A DNA stretch of 26,323 bases from Ichthyosporea sp. XGB-2017a (lineage: Eukaryota > Opisthokonta > Ichthyosporea). The translations under genes and the position numbers were made by a program. A model generated the notes under the pieces. The model had not been told where the DNA came from. It was given only the letters and a program-made list of their open reading frames with translations, and did not search any database. Where the stretch lies: NCBI GenBank assembly GCA_002811675.1, contig PDIM01000050.1:111676-137998 (forward strand), written 5' to 3'. Positions 15,685 to 26,323 of this stretch are shown one piece after another. How positions within the stretch are numbered: the stretch's first letter is position 1; each line of letters opens with the position of its first letter.

Positions 15685-18600
15685 ATGGATGGGGATCTGC
15701 TAGTGGGGCCTGGGGATGATTCCATCATGCAGGGTGGATTAGAAGGAACAAGGGCAAACTCGTCTAGGCGAGATACATCTATGGCTGTCAAAGGATTTGA
15801 TAGCGATTTGCAGTATGTGCTAGGATGCATCCGCAAGGGGAGAGCTAGGCAAAACGGTGACAAGGGAGAGGATCGAGGTCAAAAAGGCCAGTTGACTGGG
15901 AAGGGGAAGCACGCTATGCTAACAATGTCACATCTTGCTCAGCAACTCGGGGAGTTCTGGAATAAGTACCAGAATCACTTGCCACCAGACTATTTCAATG
16001 AGAAGCTTGTGAGTGTCGGGGATCTGTTATCTATGCAACTGAAGGAATATTTCCTAGCCAAGAACCAGTGTTATAGCAGGTACCTCAATTCCATTCTGCC
16101 CCATTATAACGCCAGAAAATCTGCCCAGGACGATGTGGGTGAAGGGGGAGAGGAAGACATGATAGAGGAGGAGACAAACTATTTCTTCGCCCATGATTCC
16201 TTAAAGACAACTATTTGCAAGACTCGGGCAGTATTTGGAAAAGCTTATTGTAAATTTCAAATGACCATGGCCTCTGATCCATCTGTGCAGAACCCCAGTA
16301 CCATTAAGGGCATTAAGGTCTGCTTCGAACTAATTCAGAAGGCGATACATAGTATAATGATGAAAGAGGAACTCTGTTGGCTGTGCTACAATGGCACTAT
16401 CCAAATATACTCTATGGCCCGCCCTCTAATTGTCTTGGGCTTTAGTGCACAGGTATTGCGGTATCTCCTCTGGGCGTGTATGACTATGGAAAGTATCATT
16501 CCACTTATGACTGCCAAGTACCTTCCATGGAGAATGACTCTTTACTCCGCCGTGTTTGAGGCATATCATGATTTGAAGGCCCCCGACAAAGCACATGAGT
16601 TTGCTGAAAGGACCCTTGAGAAAATACATGAGATTGAGGAGATTGAAAGAGAAGGATGCAGTACTGCTAGTGATACCACAGCTAAGAATATTGCTGAAGC
16701 CCACCAGCGCGTTGCCCTTATGCTTTTTAAGCAGAAGGTTTTCAAACCCCCGAAAGTAGACAGGGCTCGCTATTACCACAATGTGAATGTAGAAAACATC
16801 GCATCCACAGCAGGCGATGTGCCAATCTCACTCCCTTCAAAACCCATCCCCAAATTGGATGCTAATCACGTTGCCAAGGTTATTAAAGACTCATTCTCAA
16901 CACCTACTCAAATTTTTACAGGGATTGTAGAAGCTTTAAAAGATACTTCGAGGCGTGTGTTGAAGTATTCCCCTCCTCCCGGAGACAAACTTGTGGTATA
17001 TCGCACCCTTGTGAAGACAGGGATGGATATTTACAACGATCCGAAAACAGAAATATCAATAGGATTGAAGTATAGATTTGCTGAAGTGTGCTTCACTTTC
17101 ATGTTTTGGAAAGAGTTTGAGATTATTTACCCCACCCTGCTTGTCGAAGCAGGAAATGGCACTGAGCAGGCAAGTGCGACAATGACGAAGGCACTGGAAA
17201 TAATGCATGCAGTAAGCTTAAAGGTAATTGCAGCTAAGCAGGAAGAAGTGATTCAACCGGAAGAAAAAGAAGACGACGAGGAAAAAGAGGAGAAGACAGA
17301 CACGGCGAATGATGATAATAAGCGCACCGAAAGTCCATCCCTTGATTCAGCGGGAAACATTGCTAGTAAAAAAAAGGGTACTTTAACGAAAGCAAAATCA
17401 AATAGAGCAAAGCAAAAAGACGATAAAGCTAACGAGAAAAGGTTCCCCAAAAAAGCTGTCAGCAAGTTAGAGTCAAAGAAGTCTTCACTTAAAAAGGAAA
17501 AGTCTGTTGAAGCTGACCAGAATGCGGCAGATGCTTCATCAAAGTCAAAGGAAGAGGAGGAGCCAGAAAGCTCATCGATAGTTGAAACTGTAAAAGAGCC
17601 TGCCCAAGATCATCTTAAAGATCTGTACGACATTCTAAAATCCTGCCTTTCCCCCGATTTACATTTTCTAAAAGAAATGATACCTGATATTCTGGTTGAC
17701 GCTACCTTCATGTTAATTGAAGCCATCAAGCCGGAACTTGCGCGAGTCAACGTTGGTATGGACGAAGAAAATTTGTCAATCTCAGAGACAACTTTAAACC
17801 ATACATTGTTGGTAATAGGGCTTAATAATTGGTTAAACGTTTTTTCCTGTGATCCTGTTCTGTGCAGTTGTATTAGTTTGAAGGCAGCAATAGTTCTTGA
17901 AAAAAGGGAAGGCTACAAGGAAGCATTGTCAATATTAGACTCTTGTAAAGCAAAAATAGGAAATTACACAGCAATACGGGGACTTAAATGCCATGTTCTC
18001 AACAGCATATCCTCCGATATATTGTATTTGAGTAAGGCAGTTACTGATAAGAGTAAAGCCACAGTTTACGGGTTTTCAGATAAGATCTTAGATTGTTTGC
18101 TTTGTGATATCGAGTGCATTGCTTTTTCTATTAAATTGAAACTTGCGGGTAGTGAAATACCAGATAAAGATGATGTAAAGAAAAATTGCTTGGTTAAGAA
18201 AAAGGAGTCACTTGCCCTGAACGATCAAATAGCTGAAGAAGTGGGAAAAAACTATCAGCTGAAAGGAATCGTATACGGACTTATTGCCGGATCGGAGCAA
18301 AAAAAACAAAAGCAGGAAGCTTATTTGAAAGAGAGTATAAAAAACATACACAAAGGGCATGAATTAGAGAACAAGTTGGGAGAGCCTCTTGCAACGGACT
18401 GGAACCCTTGCAACGTTGAAAGTGATGAAGAGCAAATCCCAGCACCAATTCTTAGTAAAAGAACTTTGGATTCTGTTAGGTTAAGACCAACAAAATATCT
18501 ATTGGGCTTAGAAAAAATCGAATATTTTAAAATATATGGTAAAGTTGTTACAGGTGGCTCCCGAAACTTTGTTTCTCAGCTGGACAGTAAACTTTCTGGA

Positions 18601-21600
18601 ACAGACGACTTTCAGAAGCGAAGCTCTAGTACTGAATTCTACATCACCAATCTTGCTTGTAACGAAATGTATACTTTTGCGCTTTGTGCTTATGATTCTT
18701 CTAAAAATCTGATTGGTCAAATCAGTGCCTCAACGTCGCCCGTAACTACACTTATTCCTCTTCCGTCTTTATATTGTCTTGGGTTTATTTCTCAAATGGC
18801 GTTTAAGTGCAAGTCTTACGCAACTGCAAAGCATGTTCATGGCTGCTTTTGGACCCATTTTGTGGATCCCGCTGAACAGGAAATGTCATATAGTATATAT
18901 CAAACTGGAAGCATATTCTTTGAATCGGCCCCCAAAGTTAATTTCCCTCAGTACAATTATTGCTTGAATGACGAACACGTATCAAATGCAGCCCTACCCG
19001 TGTTACGAATGTTTATTCAATCCACCTTAATATACGTTCATCTCATCCAAGAAAAAGATAATCTGACATTTTCAAATGTATACGCTGAAGGCCCTATATT
19101 TGAAAGTCAAATTGCGCGACTTGATTGCGCACTAAAGCTAATGGTTGCTTTAGATGTAGCCTGTTACTTGAATGACGCATATCTTATATACCAACTCATT
19201 TACAAGTGTTTTGTACTCCTTTCACCTCTCATATTCTTGTCCATTACAAGTCCCCTTGTATTGCAGGTCATGCAGCATTGCCACAATGCCTGCATTACCC
19301 TGAATTCATCACTTACCCATGCCCAGCAAGAGGTTTACTTTAAGAAACTTCATACTTTTTCAGTTTTTTCATTCTATATAGCATCCAGTCTTGTGTCTTT
19401 AAATTATGCATCTGAAGGCAGTACTTTAGTGGAAAACTCTTTAAACCTAGCAAAAATGTCATCCAGCTCTTTTAATTTTAAAATTGTAGAAAAAGCACTA
19501 AAAGCTTATATAGAGACAGCCGAAGGGAAACTTTCTGCTATCAAGTCTACTGATAAAAAATTAAAGGAAAAGCTCGAAAATGAATTGAGGGTAGATGATA
19601 AAGAAATGCGCCTTTTTGAAGAAGCTTGCTTGGTGTTCAAAATTCCTACGGCTATGGCACATAGTAGAGATGTTCACTTAAATGACAACGATGACCCGGT
19701 TGTTCTTTTTCAGTATCTTTCTTTTGCTCCAGCGGAAATTTTATACAGGGAGCTGGTCAAATTAAAAAAGAAAACGCGCTATGTTGAGCTGGCGGTGAAG
19801 ATAATTAAAAAAGCAGTAGCTGAAGGGAATTCCCAACAAGCTGCTAGTTGGTGCTCTGAAGTTGTCACGTTCGTAAAAAAGCGAAACCAGGGAATACTTT
19901 ATCCCAAAAATGTTGAACCAGAGGTAGAAGATTCCAAAGCCAAGCCAACTTTAAAAATCAAAACCTTAGCTAAAAGGGATGCTCTAAATGCAAACGAAAA
20001 ACGAGTAAAGGAAAAAGAAAGATTAAGACAAAGGGAAATTAGACGAAAAAACCAAAGGCAGAGAAAAGAACAAGGTGAAAATGGCGATAAGCCTCTAACA
20101 GAAGAGGAGATTGCTCAGCAAGAGCTATATGATGAAGCAAAACAAATGCTACAGTCTACTCTACCGCCTTTTTGGAAGCAGATTATGAACAGGAGAAAAT
20201 TAAGAGCATCTTCTCTAGAAGAAATTCCATGGAGGGCCGAATTAAGCCTTCAATGGGGCCTTGCTTTACTAGAAACATTCGTCCAACTTTTTAACAAGGA
20301 AATTGACGCGTCATTCCTGACCGCAGAATACGAAACAAGTGCAAGTAATAATGAAGAGCCTCAAAAAGTGAATTCTAACTTTGAAAACACAAGGGACCCT
20401 GAGATCGATACTGAGCTACTATCATTTGAACATGTTGGTAGTATGGTAAGCACAGGAATTGAAGTAAGTTTGCCTGATACAGAGAAGCTAGATATTTCTG
20501 AGGCACCAAAAACTGCGGGATTTTCTATTCCAAGCGTTCAGCAAATTCTTTCTCATTTTTCGAGGGCTGTGGTGTTAGCTGCGAGAGGGAAATACTGGAA
20601 AATGGTTGACAATATATGTAGACATATGTGGAGTGCCAACAAGATATTTACTTGTAGTCCAATTTCAAGGGCAAATGATGAAAGTGGGAACGAATATCGC
20701 AATTTGTACAGGCAATGCTGGGAACCTTTCTATTTAGCAGCATGGAGTGTCCTTGATATGCTTGACGATTACGTGGTTAAAGGCCACAAAATTGAGGATA
20801 TTTTGTTTAGTGGATCTCAGTACAGAAACGAAGATGATGTCAAATTCATGCCTGAACACGAAGAGCACAATGCATTTAATTTAAACTGGATAAAGCAGTT
20901 TATGTTTCACACTATTAGTCTGCTTTTTGATAATGCCAAATGGGAAAAATTGATTATTTTGATACGGGCATTTAACAGAGTTACAAAAAATACTTGTGGC
21001 CTCACTGTACTTCCAATTTTAGTCCACGCTTTTAATCGTGTTCAAGGGGGTGGTGGTCTGTCAAATCAAGATATATCAAACTTTAAAAGTGTGCTTGTAA
21101 AATACAGCCGGGATCAAAATTTTTCTTTGCAGATGTTAAGAAATAGTCGCAGGCTTTTGACTCAGTATTTGGCTGGTCATCTTAATCCTAACCACGCAAT
21201 GTTTGATAAAAGCAGGAAAGTGACAATCTTGGACCCGAAAGATTCGCGAATCGGTATGAAAAATAATGATGAAGATCAGAATAATTCAGAGTTTCAAGTG
21301 GAATATCCTCCATTGCCCGCAAATCAGCTACGCACCGTTGTTGAATCTTATGAAAGAACTATAAGTATGCTGGAAAAGAAGCGCGAAGGATTGCTAGTTG
21401 TACAGGCTTTAAACGAGCTTGGAGATATCATGTTTCATAAGAAGAATATCAGGGCGGCTGCAAAGCATTGGTCTAAATCTTTAGATATCCTGTTTCAGAC
21501 CAAAAACATGATTGAAAATTGGGAAGAAACAGTTTGCTTTACAAATGAGCTAAAAGGCTTTAAAGCAAACCTTGATAAGTATGGACTTTGGAAATGTCTT

Positions 21601-24600
21601 ATTGGGGCTTGCATAAGCGCAAAGCTGGCAAAATATTCATTGTCCCATTCTCTTGAAAAGAGATTACGTATATCTAAACTGTCAGGAGCACTATACACCA
21701 GCATTTTGTTTTCCTCACTTCCTCACCCCCACAGATACCAGGATTATATTTTCTATGTACCTGAGGGTATTATACCTGGGGTTGACTTCTTTAGTGAGAA
21801 GTGCAAAGTAAATTTTCCTGCTTTTCTCAGTGGCCTAGAGTTTGTTTATAATGAATATTGCGTAAATGGAATGTATCTAGAAAGCTTGCCATTGATATCC
21901 CTTTATCAGCAGCTCTCTCAGTCACGAGCCAGAAATTGTGAAGCGGTAATCAGAGCTCGTATAACACGTCTAGATGCATTAATTGAAATGGGGTTGTTTA
22001 CCGAGGCATTTGCCCATTTTAGAGAGTTAATGAGAGGAAACGGTCTAGTAAGGCTCTCAAACGAAGCCCACAGGGCACCCTTACAAGAGCATGAGAGCCT
22101 TGGGGGTGATGGCTTGTTGTTTGGCAATAAGGGTATTGAAGACCCTGAAAATACGGAAGCATTGAAGTTTCTGATTGAGGGAAGACTAGATATGGAACTG
22201 GTGAATATTTTTCGCCCTTATAATTACTACTATTGGATCATCACCCAGGCAAAGCTTTTGACTGCTCTTGCTTCGGCCTACCCTCATGTTTCTAATCAAG
22301 TACGAATAAGGGCAACGCAGGAAACATACTTACCAACAAAAAGCAAACTACCTCAGCCCCGAAAAGAAGCAAGACGCGTGTCAGTAAAACAGATTGTTAC
22401 CAAAGCCCGCCCTCAAGTAGCCAACTTATTGAAAGAGTCAGATAATACAAAGATTAAATTATCAAAGATCAATAAGTTAACGCCAAAGACTGTTGACCTT
22501 GACCAAAAGACTAACCTGTTAAATGGAGCTATGAAACTTCTTAGAGAGGGATGGCAAATTATATGCAACCGAACTTGTGGAGAAGGTTATACGGAAGATG
22601 ATATTCCTATCGATAAATTAAGCATTGTTGAGCTTTCCGCAGTGGTTATGATTCGACTGCAAACTGCTATGATAAGTCATCATTACCATGAGACATCAAT
22701 TGCCATTCAAACCTTGATTTCTGTAATGGGCCTAATGGAAGAAATTTTTGAACAGAAAAAAGGGAACCCTAATGAAGAAGTATCTAAGTTAACAGATATC
22801 CTAAGTTATGAAAAAGTGAACATGTACATGTGGATAAGAGTAAGGGAGCTTCTAATTCGGGATTTGCTAGATAAATGTCAATATGATGTTGCTCTCAAAC
22901 AGTGCGAATTAGGAATGGACGATTTACGTAAAAGCGAAGCTGCACACCTTCAAGGGAAGTTTTTATTTTACAAGACTCTCATAGATATTCAAAAAGGGGA
23001 TTATTCCTCCGCACAACAGTCTTTCCATAAAATAACATCACTAATGCAAGCTAACAGGGGCGATACAGAAGGCTTGGCCGAAGTTTATTCTGTGTATGGG
23101 GAATGGCTGGCTTTCAGTAGCCAGAGCTCCGTACTGGATAATCTAAACGAAGCTATCAGAAGTTTTAAAGAAGGGGAAAGAATACTAACGCAAAAAATGA
23201 ATTTTCTCAACGAAATTTCATTCTTCAAGCCAAACATACACTACAAAGGAAGCACTCTTTTGCTTCAGATTAAATACAATATTGCCGTTTGCTTACATGC
23301 AAAGTCCCCATCCTTGGGTATGAAAGAGATGAAAGAAGTTTACGGTTTGCTTGAAGAAACCCCTTGGAGTTTGCCATATTTAGAGGTAAACGCAGGTTTT
23401 GCTCTGGTGAAGCCAATTCTTGAACAGCTATACACCGATAATTTGCCGGCCGATCAAATCGAAGGCCTCAAAAGCAAGCTTGAAGAAATTGCTGAGCATT
23501 CTATTTCAAGTTACTATGATAGCAATATTATAGAGGAATGCTTTTTGGCCCTTACGTATATTAATTTGGTTGTCGAGAAAGATTGTGCAGTTGCCGCCAA
23601 ATCATTGGAGGCAGCAGCCTTAGCCAGTCAACGCTATAGAACCTTGCAAAAAGGACCAAGTGCTATTAAAGAATATGAGATTGACAAGAATGATATCAGC
23701 CAGCTCTCGGATTTTGCTGTTGTAGAAGTCACTGAATTGGAGAAGGCTTCACAAAAGCTATCAATATTACCGGAGGCTACAAACCTTTTGCGGGTGAATT
23801 ACGATGAAAGTATACTTCGTATCGGCATCGAGAGACGCGGCATTACATCAACAACTCTTTTGTGCTATTATCTATTGTTAAGAAAAGCGCTGACCTTCTC
23901 ATTACTAAATCCTCAGGCGAAAATAGCCAGAGCCGTAAAGCTTCATAAGTTTCTTCAAGAAACAGTCCCTGCTTATGCTGATTGTTGTTTTACTGACATT
24001 CCTCAGCTCCGTCCTATGTCAACTTCAGGAAATAAGCTCAAAGGAAACGACTCATTATATATGGTATGGACAAAGAAGTTCTCGAATAACGTTGATCCCA
24101 ACACAATAGAGCATACAGACGGATGTTTATGTGAAAGTGAAGGGATTACATGTTTGGTATATCGAGTATTTCCAAACAACGCAAAATTTAACAAAGCCGT
24201 TGAAGAAATTCAAGCCAAGGCTGCCGAGACATTAGCAGCTTTAGCTCCTGCCCAGAATGCCCAGAAAAATACAAAGGGGCAGAGAATGTCTGTGGCTGTC
24301 GGGCAACAACCACCTAAGCCTGTGTCCAAACCTGAGCCTACCCCCGCTGCCCCTAGTCAACGCAGCGACGAGCAAGAAGAGCCTTTGATAGGCTTCAAAC
24401 CAGTGTGCATTTCTGTTCTGAAGAGCATTTGGGAGGACTTGGATAGTATTTACTTGGAGCACTTAATGAAAAAGGTGGAAACCGAAACTGTACAAACAGC
24501 CCCCACTTCAACAGCTACCTCGAGACCTGTAAGCACTGCATCCAGTAAATCAACGAGACCAGTGAGTAAGGAAAAAAATGCACAAGACGAAAGCAAAGCT

Positions 24601-25101
24601 GATCATGTTGAACCAAACCTTGATGTCCCCTTTGATCAGGAAGAACTTCGGGTAAGTTGGTTCTTAACTTTACAAACCAAACTTTCAATCGCTTAAAAAC
24701 TCATTTACATTTTTTTGCCCTTTTTTCTATTTCACCTACTTTTATTAGGAAAAATTCGAAAAGTGTATTTTGAAAATCAAAACTTACATTGGAACAAAGC
24801 ATTCCTTGAAGGATCCAATTGAATTTCAAAAGCTTTTGGTAAGTAATTGGCATATATCGGCGCACCTTTGAGCTACTCGTGCGCACTTACAAAAGGAGAA
24901 AAAAGGAGCTAATTCAAATTTTGCTAATTTTGTTTTCAGCTCAACACCGAGAGCCTGGATATTCTTCTGAAAATATTCAGTCCGGAGTTTGCGTTTTGTG
25001 GAAAGAATACGCATGTCAGTAATTTTTTCGCTACGATTCTCCGAGAAGAAACGGAACAGCCAACCGAGGACGAGTCAAAGGCTGACTCAAATCAAAATTA
25101 A
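15685..25101 (+). CDS. CFAP54: Cilia- and flagella-associated protein 54 (central-pair C1d projection)
   Basis: Three exons, 15685-24651, 24749-24838 and 24940-25101, join in frame into 3,072 aa, close to human CFAP54 (about 3,100). CFAP54/FAP54 is a large scaffold of the C1d projection of the axonemal central pair, found with FAP46, FAP74 and FAP221, and affects beat control. The diagnostic N-terminal block at about 200-315 reads ELCWLCYNGTIQIYSMARPL, then LRYLLWACMTMES and LPWRMTLYSAVFEAYHD, as in animal CFAP54. Then follow a charged low-complexity linker (about 520-632), an FN3-like segment (about 930-1030), a very basic helix (about 1430-1465) and TPR-like helices from about 1883 (ALNELGDIMFHKKNIRAAAKHW). 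A Pro/Thr/Ser-rich C-terminal part follows. ATG 15685 is the first ATG after an in-frame TAA at 15670-15672. Without splicing the ORF would end at 24696 with 14 unrelated residues. No signal peptide or membrane segment seen. Confidence 0.93.
24652..24748 (+). other. Intron 1 of CFAP54 (97 bp)
   Basis: Donor GTAAGT directly after codon 2989 (phase 0), a pyrimidine-rich 3' half, acceptor TTTTATTAG. Retention adds 14 codons and then TAA at 24694-24696. The next exon (24749-24838, 30 codons) is open in the continuing frame. No strong branch site is visible. Confidence 0.85.
24839..24939 (+). other. Intron 2 of CFAP54 (101 bp)
   Basis: Donor GTAAGT, acceptor TTGTTTTCAG, phase 0. CTAAT branch-like sequences occur about 12 and 27 nt before the acceptor. 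Retention meets TGA after ten codons. The final exon encodes 53 residues and ends at TAA 25099-25101. Confidence 0.85.
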
Positions 25102-25170
25102 ATTAGCAAAAGACACGAAGAAGACTACGTCACAAATAAACAGTAACATAAAACGCAACCAAAAGTAGAA
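25102..25170. other. Tail-to-tail gap between CFAP54 and MED8 (69 bp)
   Basis: A-rich on the plus strand, with one plus-strand AATAAA and no canonical minus-strand signal. The MED8 3' UTR therefore probably extends into the antisense of CFAP54's last exon or uses a variant signal. Confidence 0.65.
25135..25140 (+). terminator. Putative poly(A) signal of CFAP54
   Basis: AATAAA begins 34 nt after the CFAP54 stop codon. Cleavage 10-30 nt further on would fall at about 25150-25170, up to the end of the opposing MED8 coding region. Its position supports the spliced CFAP54 3' end at 25101. Confidence 0.55.
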
Positions 25171-26256
25171 TCAGGATTTTGGCCCTTCTACCTTGAATCG
25201 CTTATTGTACTGTCCGTTAATTGCTTTCATAATATCTTCCCTTTCTTTGTCATAATGCTCCAAAAGAAATCTTCGACGTTCACTCTGCAGGTGATCCAAA
25301 AGATGCTGTTCTTCTGTGGGGGGAAAAGAAACCGCAGGGTTCTTTTTGTTTGATCGAGAACGTTGTTCGGCATTCTGGAGCATATCCAATTCTTGAATCA
25401 ATTTTTTCTCCACATCCTGCGACGCCTCAGCCACAAGATTACGCAGCTGTTCCACACTGTTCAACTGGATATTTGCAAAGTCTTGCTCGCTAATTTCTGT
25501 CTGCACCTCTTTCACCAGCACATCCTGCCTCCTTAGTCCACTCCCAGTAACATTAAACCCCCCCTCTGACATTGGACTATTCACATTACTCGAACTTGCA
25601 TGGATATTCGTCTTTTTAGAAAATCTTTCCAAAGAGGGCACTAGTCCCGAAATGCGATACTCCTCACCGGTCACCTTTTCGGGCCTTATCTGCGCTCCTT
25701 GCCATTTGGCGGCTGCGTATCTGTTTGCAATATCAAGCGAAGCTTGCGGATTTGATCTTTCTGGTTGCGCAACCGAAACTTGGTAATCGTAATCCTCCTT
25801 CAATTTTTCTGCAATCTCCATGGCAATGAAGCAGCTTTGATTAAACTTATACATAAATTCTTCGTCAACAGGGTCACTTAAGTCATCTTTTAGGCCTTCA
25901 ATTTCAGGTATTAGCTTTGTTCTCAGCAATACACTTGTGATAATTTCCGGATCCACATGTTGCAGTTTCCCATTCGTTAAAAGCTCTAAATCCCCATCCT
26001 TTTCATTCGAAACCAGTCCCGGGAAAACAGAAACTTCATTCAACCCACTGGAATTCTTAATCTGCTCACTAATCTGCAGACACAGGCCAAGAATCACCGT
26101 AAACTTCTCCAACACCTCATTCCACGACATAGACAAGGGGTTGATTTCATACAAATCAAGGGCGGTTTTAAGTTGCCGGACCCGTCCCAAAAGTGCGGCA
26201 GTCAGAATCTTCTCCGGAGAGACACTATTAGCTTGAGCACTACTACCACTCGACAT
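25171..26256 (-). CDS. MED8: Mediator complex subunit 8
   Basis: 361 aa, uninterrupted. MED8 is a head-module subunit of Mediator, the nuclear coactivator that links transcription factors to RNA polymerase II. The MED8 region spans about 15-145: an N-terminal helix, then LSMSWNEVLEKFTVILG, then a VSVFPGLVSNEKDGDLELL stretch and DPEIITSVLLRTKLIPEIE. These match the animal MED8 blocks (LTWPSVLDSF-like, IIPLVLSPDRDEDL-like, LRTKPDPEVE-like) in the same order and spacing. The C-terminal half is less conserved, with a Glu/Gln-rich probable coiled coil (about 260-345) and a basic end. The first ATG is at 26256; upstream in-frame sequence to 26277 has only a TTG, so the longer reading is unlikely. 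Stop is TGA. Convergent with CFAP54. Confidence 0.85.
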   Translation of the reverse strand: MSSGSSAQANSVSPEKILTAALLGRVRQLKTALDLYEINPLSMSWNEVLEKFTVILGLCLQISEQIKNSSGLNEVSVFPGLVSNEKDGDLELLTNGKLQHVDPEIITSVLLRTKLIPEIEGLKDDLSDPVDEEFMYKFNQSCFIAMEIAEKLKEDYDYQVSVAQPERSNPQASLDIANRYAAAKWQGAQIRPEKVTGEEYRISGLVPSLERFSKKTNIHASSSNVNSPMSEGGFNVTGSGLRRQDVLVKEVQTEISEQDFANIQLNSVEQLRNLVAEASQDVEKKLIQELDMLQNAEQRSRSNKKNPAVSFPPTEEQHLLDHLQSERRRFLLEHYDKEREDIMKAINGQYNKRFKVEGPKS

Positions 26257-26275
26257 GATTGAATCGTAAAAACGC

Positions 26276-26290
26276 AAAAAAAAAAAAAAA
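26276..26290. repeat. A15 tract upstream of MED8
   Basis: Fifteen consecutive A (T on the MED8 strand) lie about 20-34 nt before the MED8 ATG, probably in its leader or core promoter. Poly(dA:dT) tracts commonly keep nucleosomes off promoters; that role is inferred here. Confidence 0.6.
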
Positions 26291-26323
26291 CAGCAATGGG
26301 AAATGACCAGAGGAGCAAATGAA

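Noticed and set aside
16426-16779. 117-codon minus-strand ORF inside CFAP54
   Set aside because: It is antisense to the most conserved CFAP54 block, so its openness is a by-product of that constraint.
26257-26277. A seven-residue N-terminal extension of MED8
   Set aside because: It would begin at TTG. The first ATG is at 26256 and gives a normal MED8 N-terminus.
26303-26323. Open plus-strand ATG at the right edge, a possible divergent gene start
   Set aside because: Only seven codons are visible, another ATG nearby closes at once, and nothing supports coding.
1-26323. Transposons, viral genes, CRISPR, tRNA/rRNA or a new defence-type system
   Set aside because: Nearly all sequence is assigned to four conserved eukaryotic genes, and no terminal repeats, integrase/transposase motifs, RNA gene boxes or spaced repeats were seen in the rest.

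Overview
This is a nuclear segment from a flagellated (motile-cilium-bearing), intron-poor, gene-dense eukaryote. The evidence is a complete outer-arm axonemal dynein heavy chain, a complete central-pair protein CFAP54/FAP54, two non-ciliary eukaryotic genes (a CENP-Q-like kinetochore subunit and Mediator subunit 8), GT-AG introns of 97-127 bp, AATAAA signals, and homopolymer A/T tracts confined to intergenic DNA. The genetic code looks standard: TAA and TGA both end genes, and no stop interrupts about 8,200 codons. The lineage cannot be fixed from the sequence alone. A unicellular flagellate is most likely, and no clade-specific marker was seen.

Layout, left to right: (1) 1-143, upstream of the first gene, with a TA repeat touching its ATG. 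(2) 144-1177 (+), a three-exon CENP-Q-like gene of 266 aa. (3) 1178-1301, a short tail-to-tail gap with poly(A) signals for both neighbours. (4) 1302-14885 (-), a single-exon 4,527-aa gamma-type (DNAH5/DNAH8 class) outer-arm dynein heavy chain. (5) 14886-15684, a 799-bp divergent promoter region, the only long non-coding stretch. It holds an RFX X-box-like palindrome, two inverted CACGTG (G-box/E-box) elements, a long C-tract and AGTCTC-type short repeats. (6) 15685-25101 (+), CFAP54 of 3,072 aa, with one 8,967-nt exon followed by two very short 3' exons. (7) 25102-25170, a 69-bp tail-to-tail gap. (8) 25171-26256 (-), MED8 of 361 aa. (9) 26257-26323, its upstream flank with a 15-nt A tract.

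How the genes relate: the dynein heavy chain (doublet-bound motor) and CFAP54 (C1d projection of the central pair, which regulates dynein activity) are divergent neighbours. They probably share regulatory DNA, and the X-box-like site is what an RFX-controlled ciliary regulon would predict. CENP-Q and MED8 flank the pair in convergent orientation and have no evident ciliary role. I found no mobile elements, tRNA/rRNA genes, CRISPR arrays or prokaryotic features.
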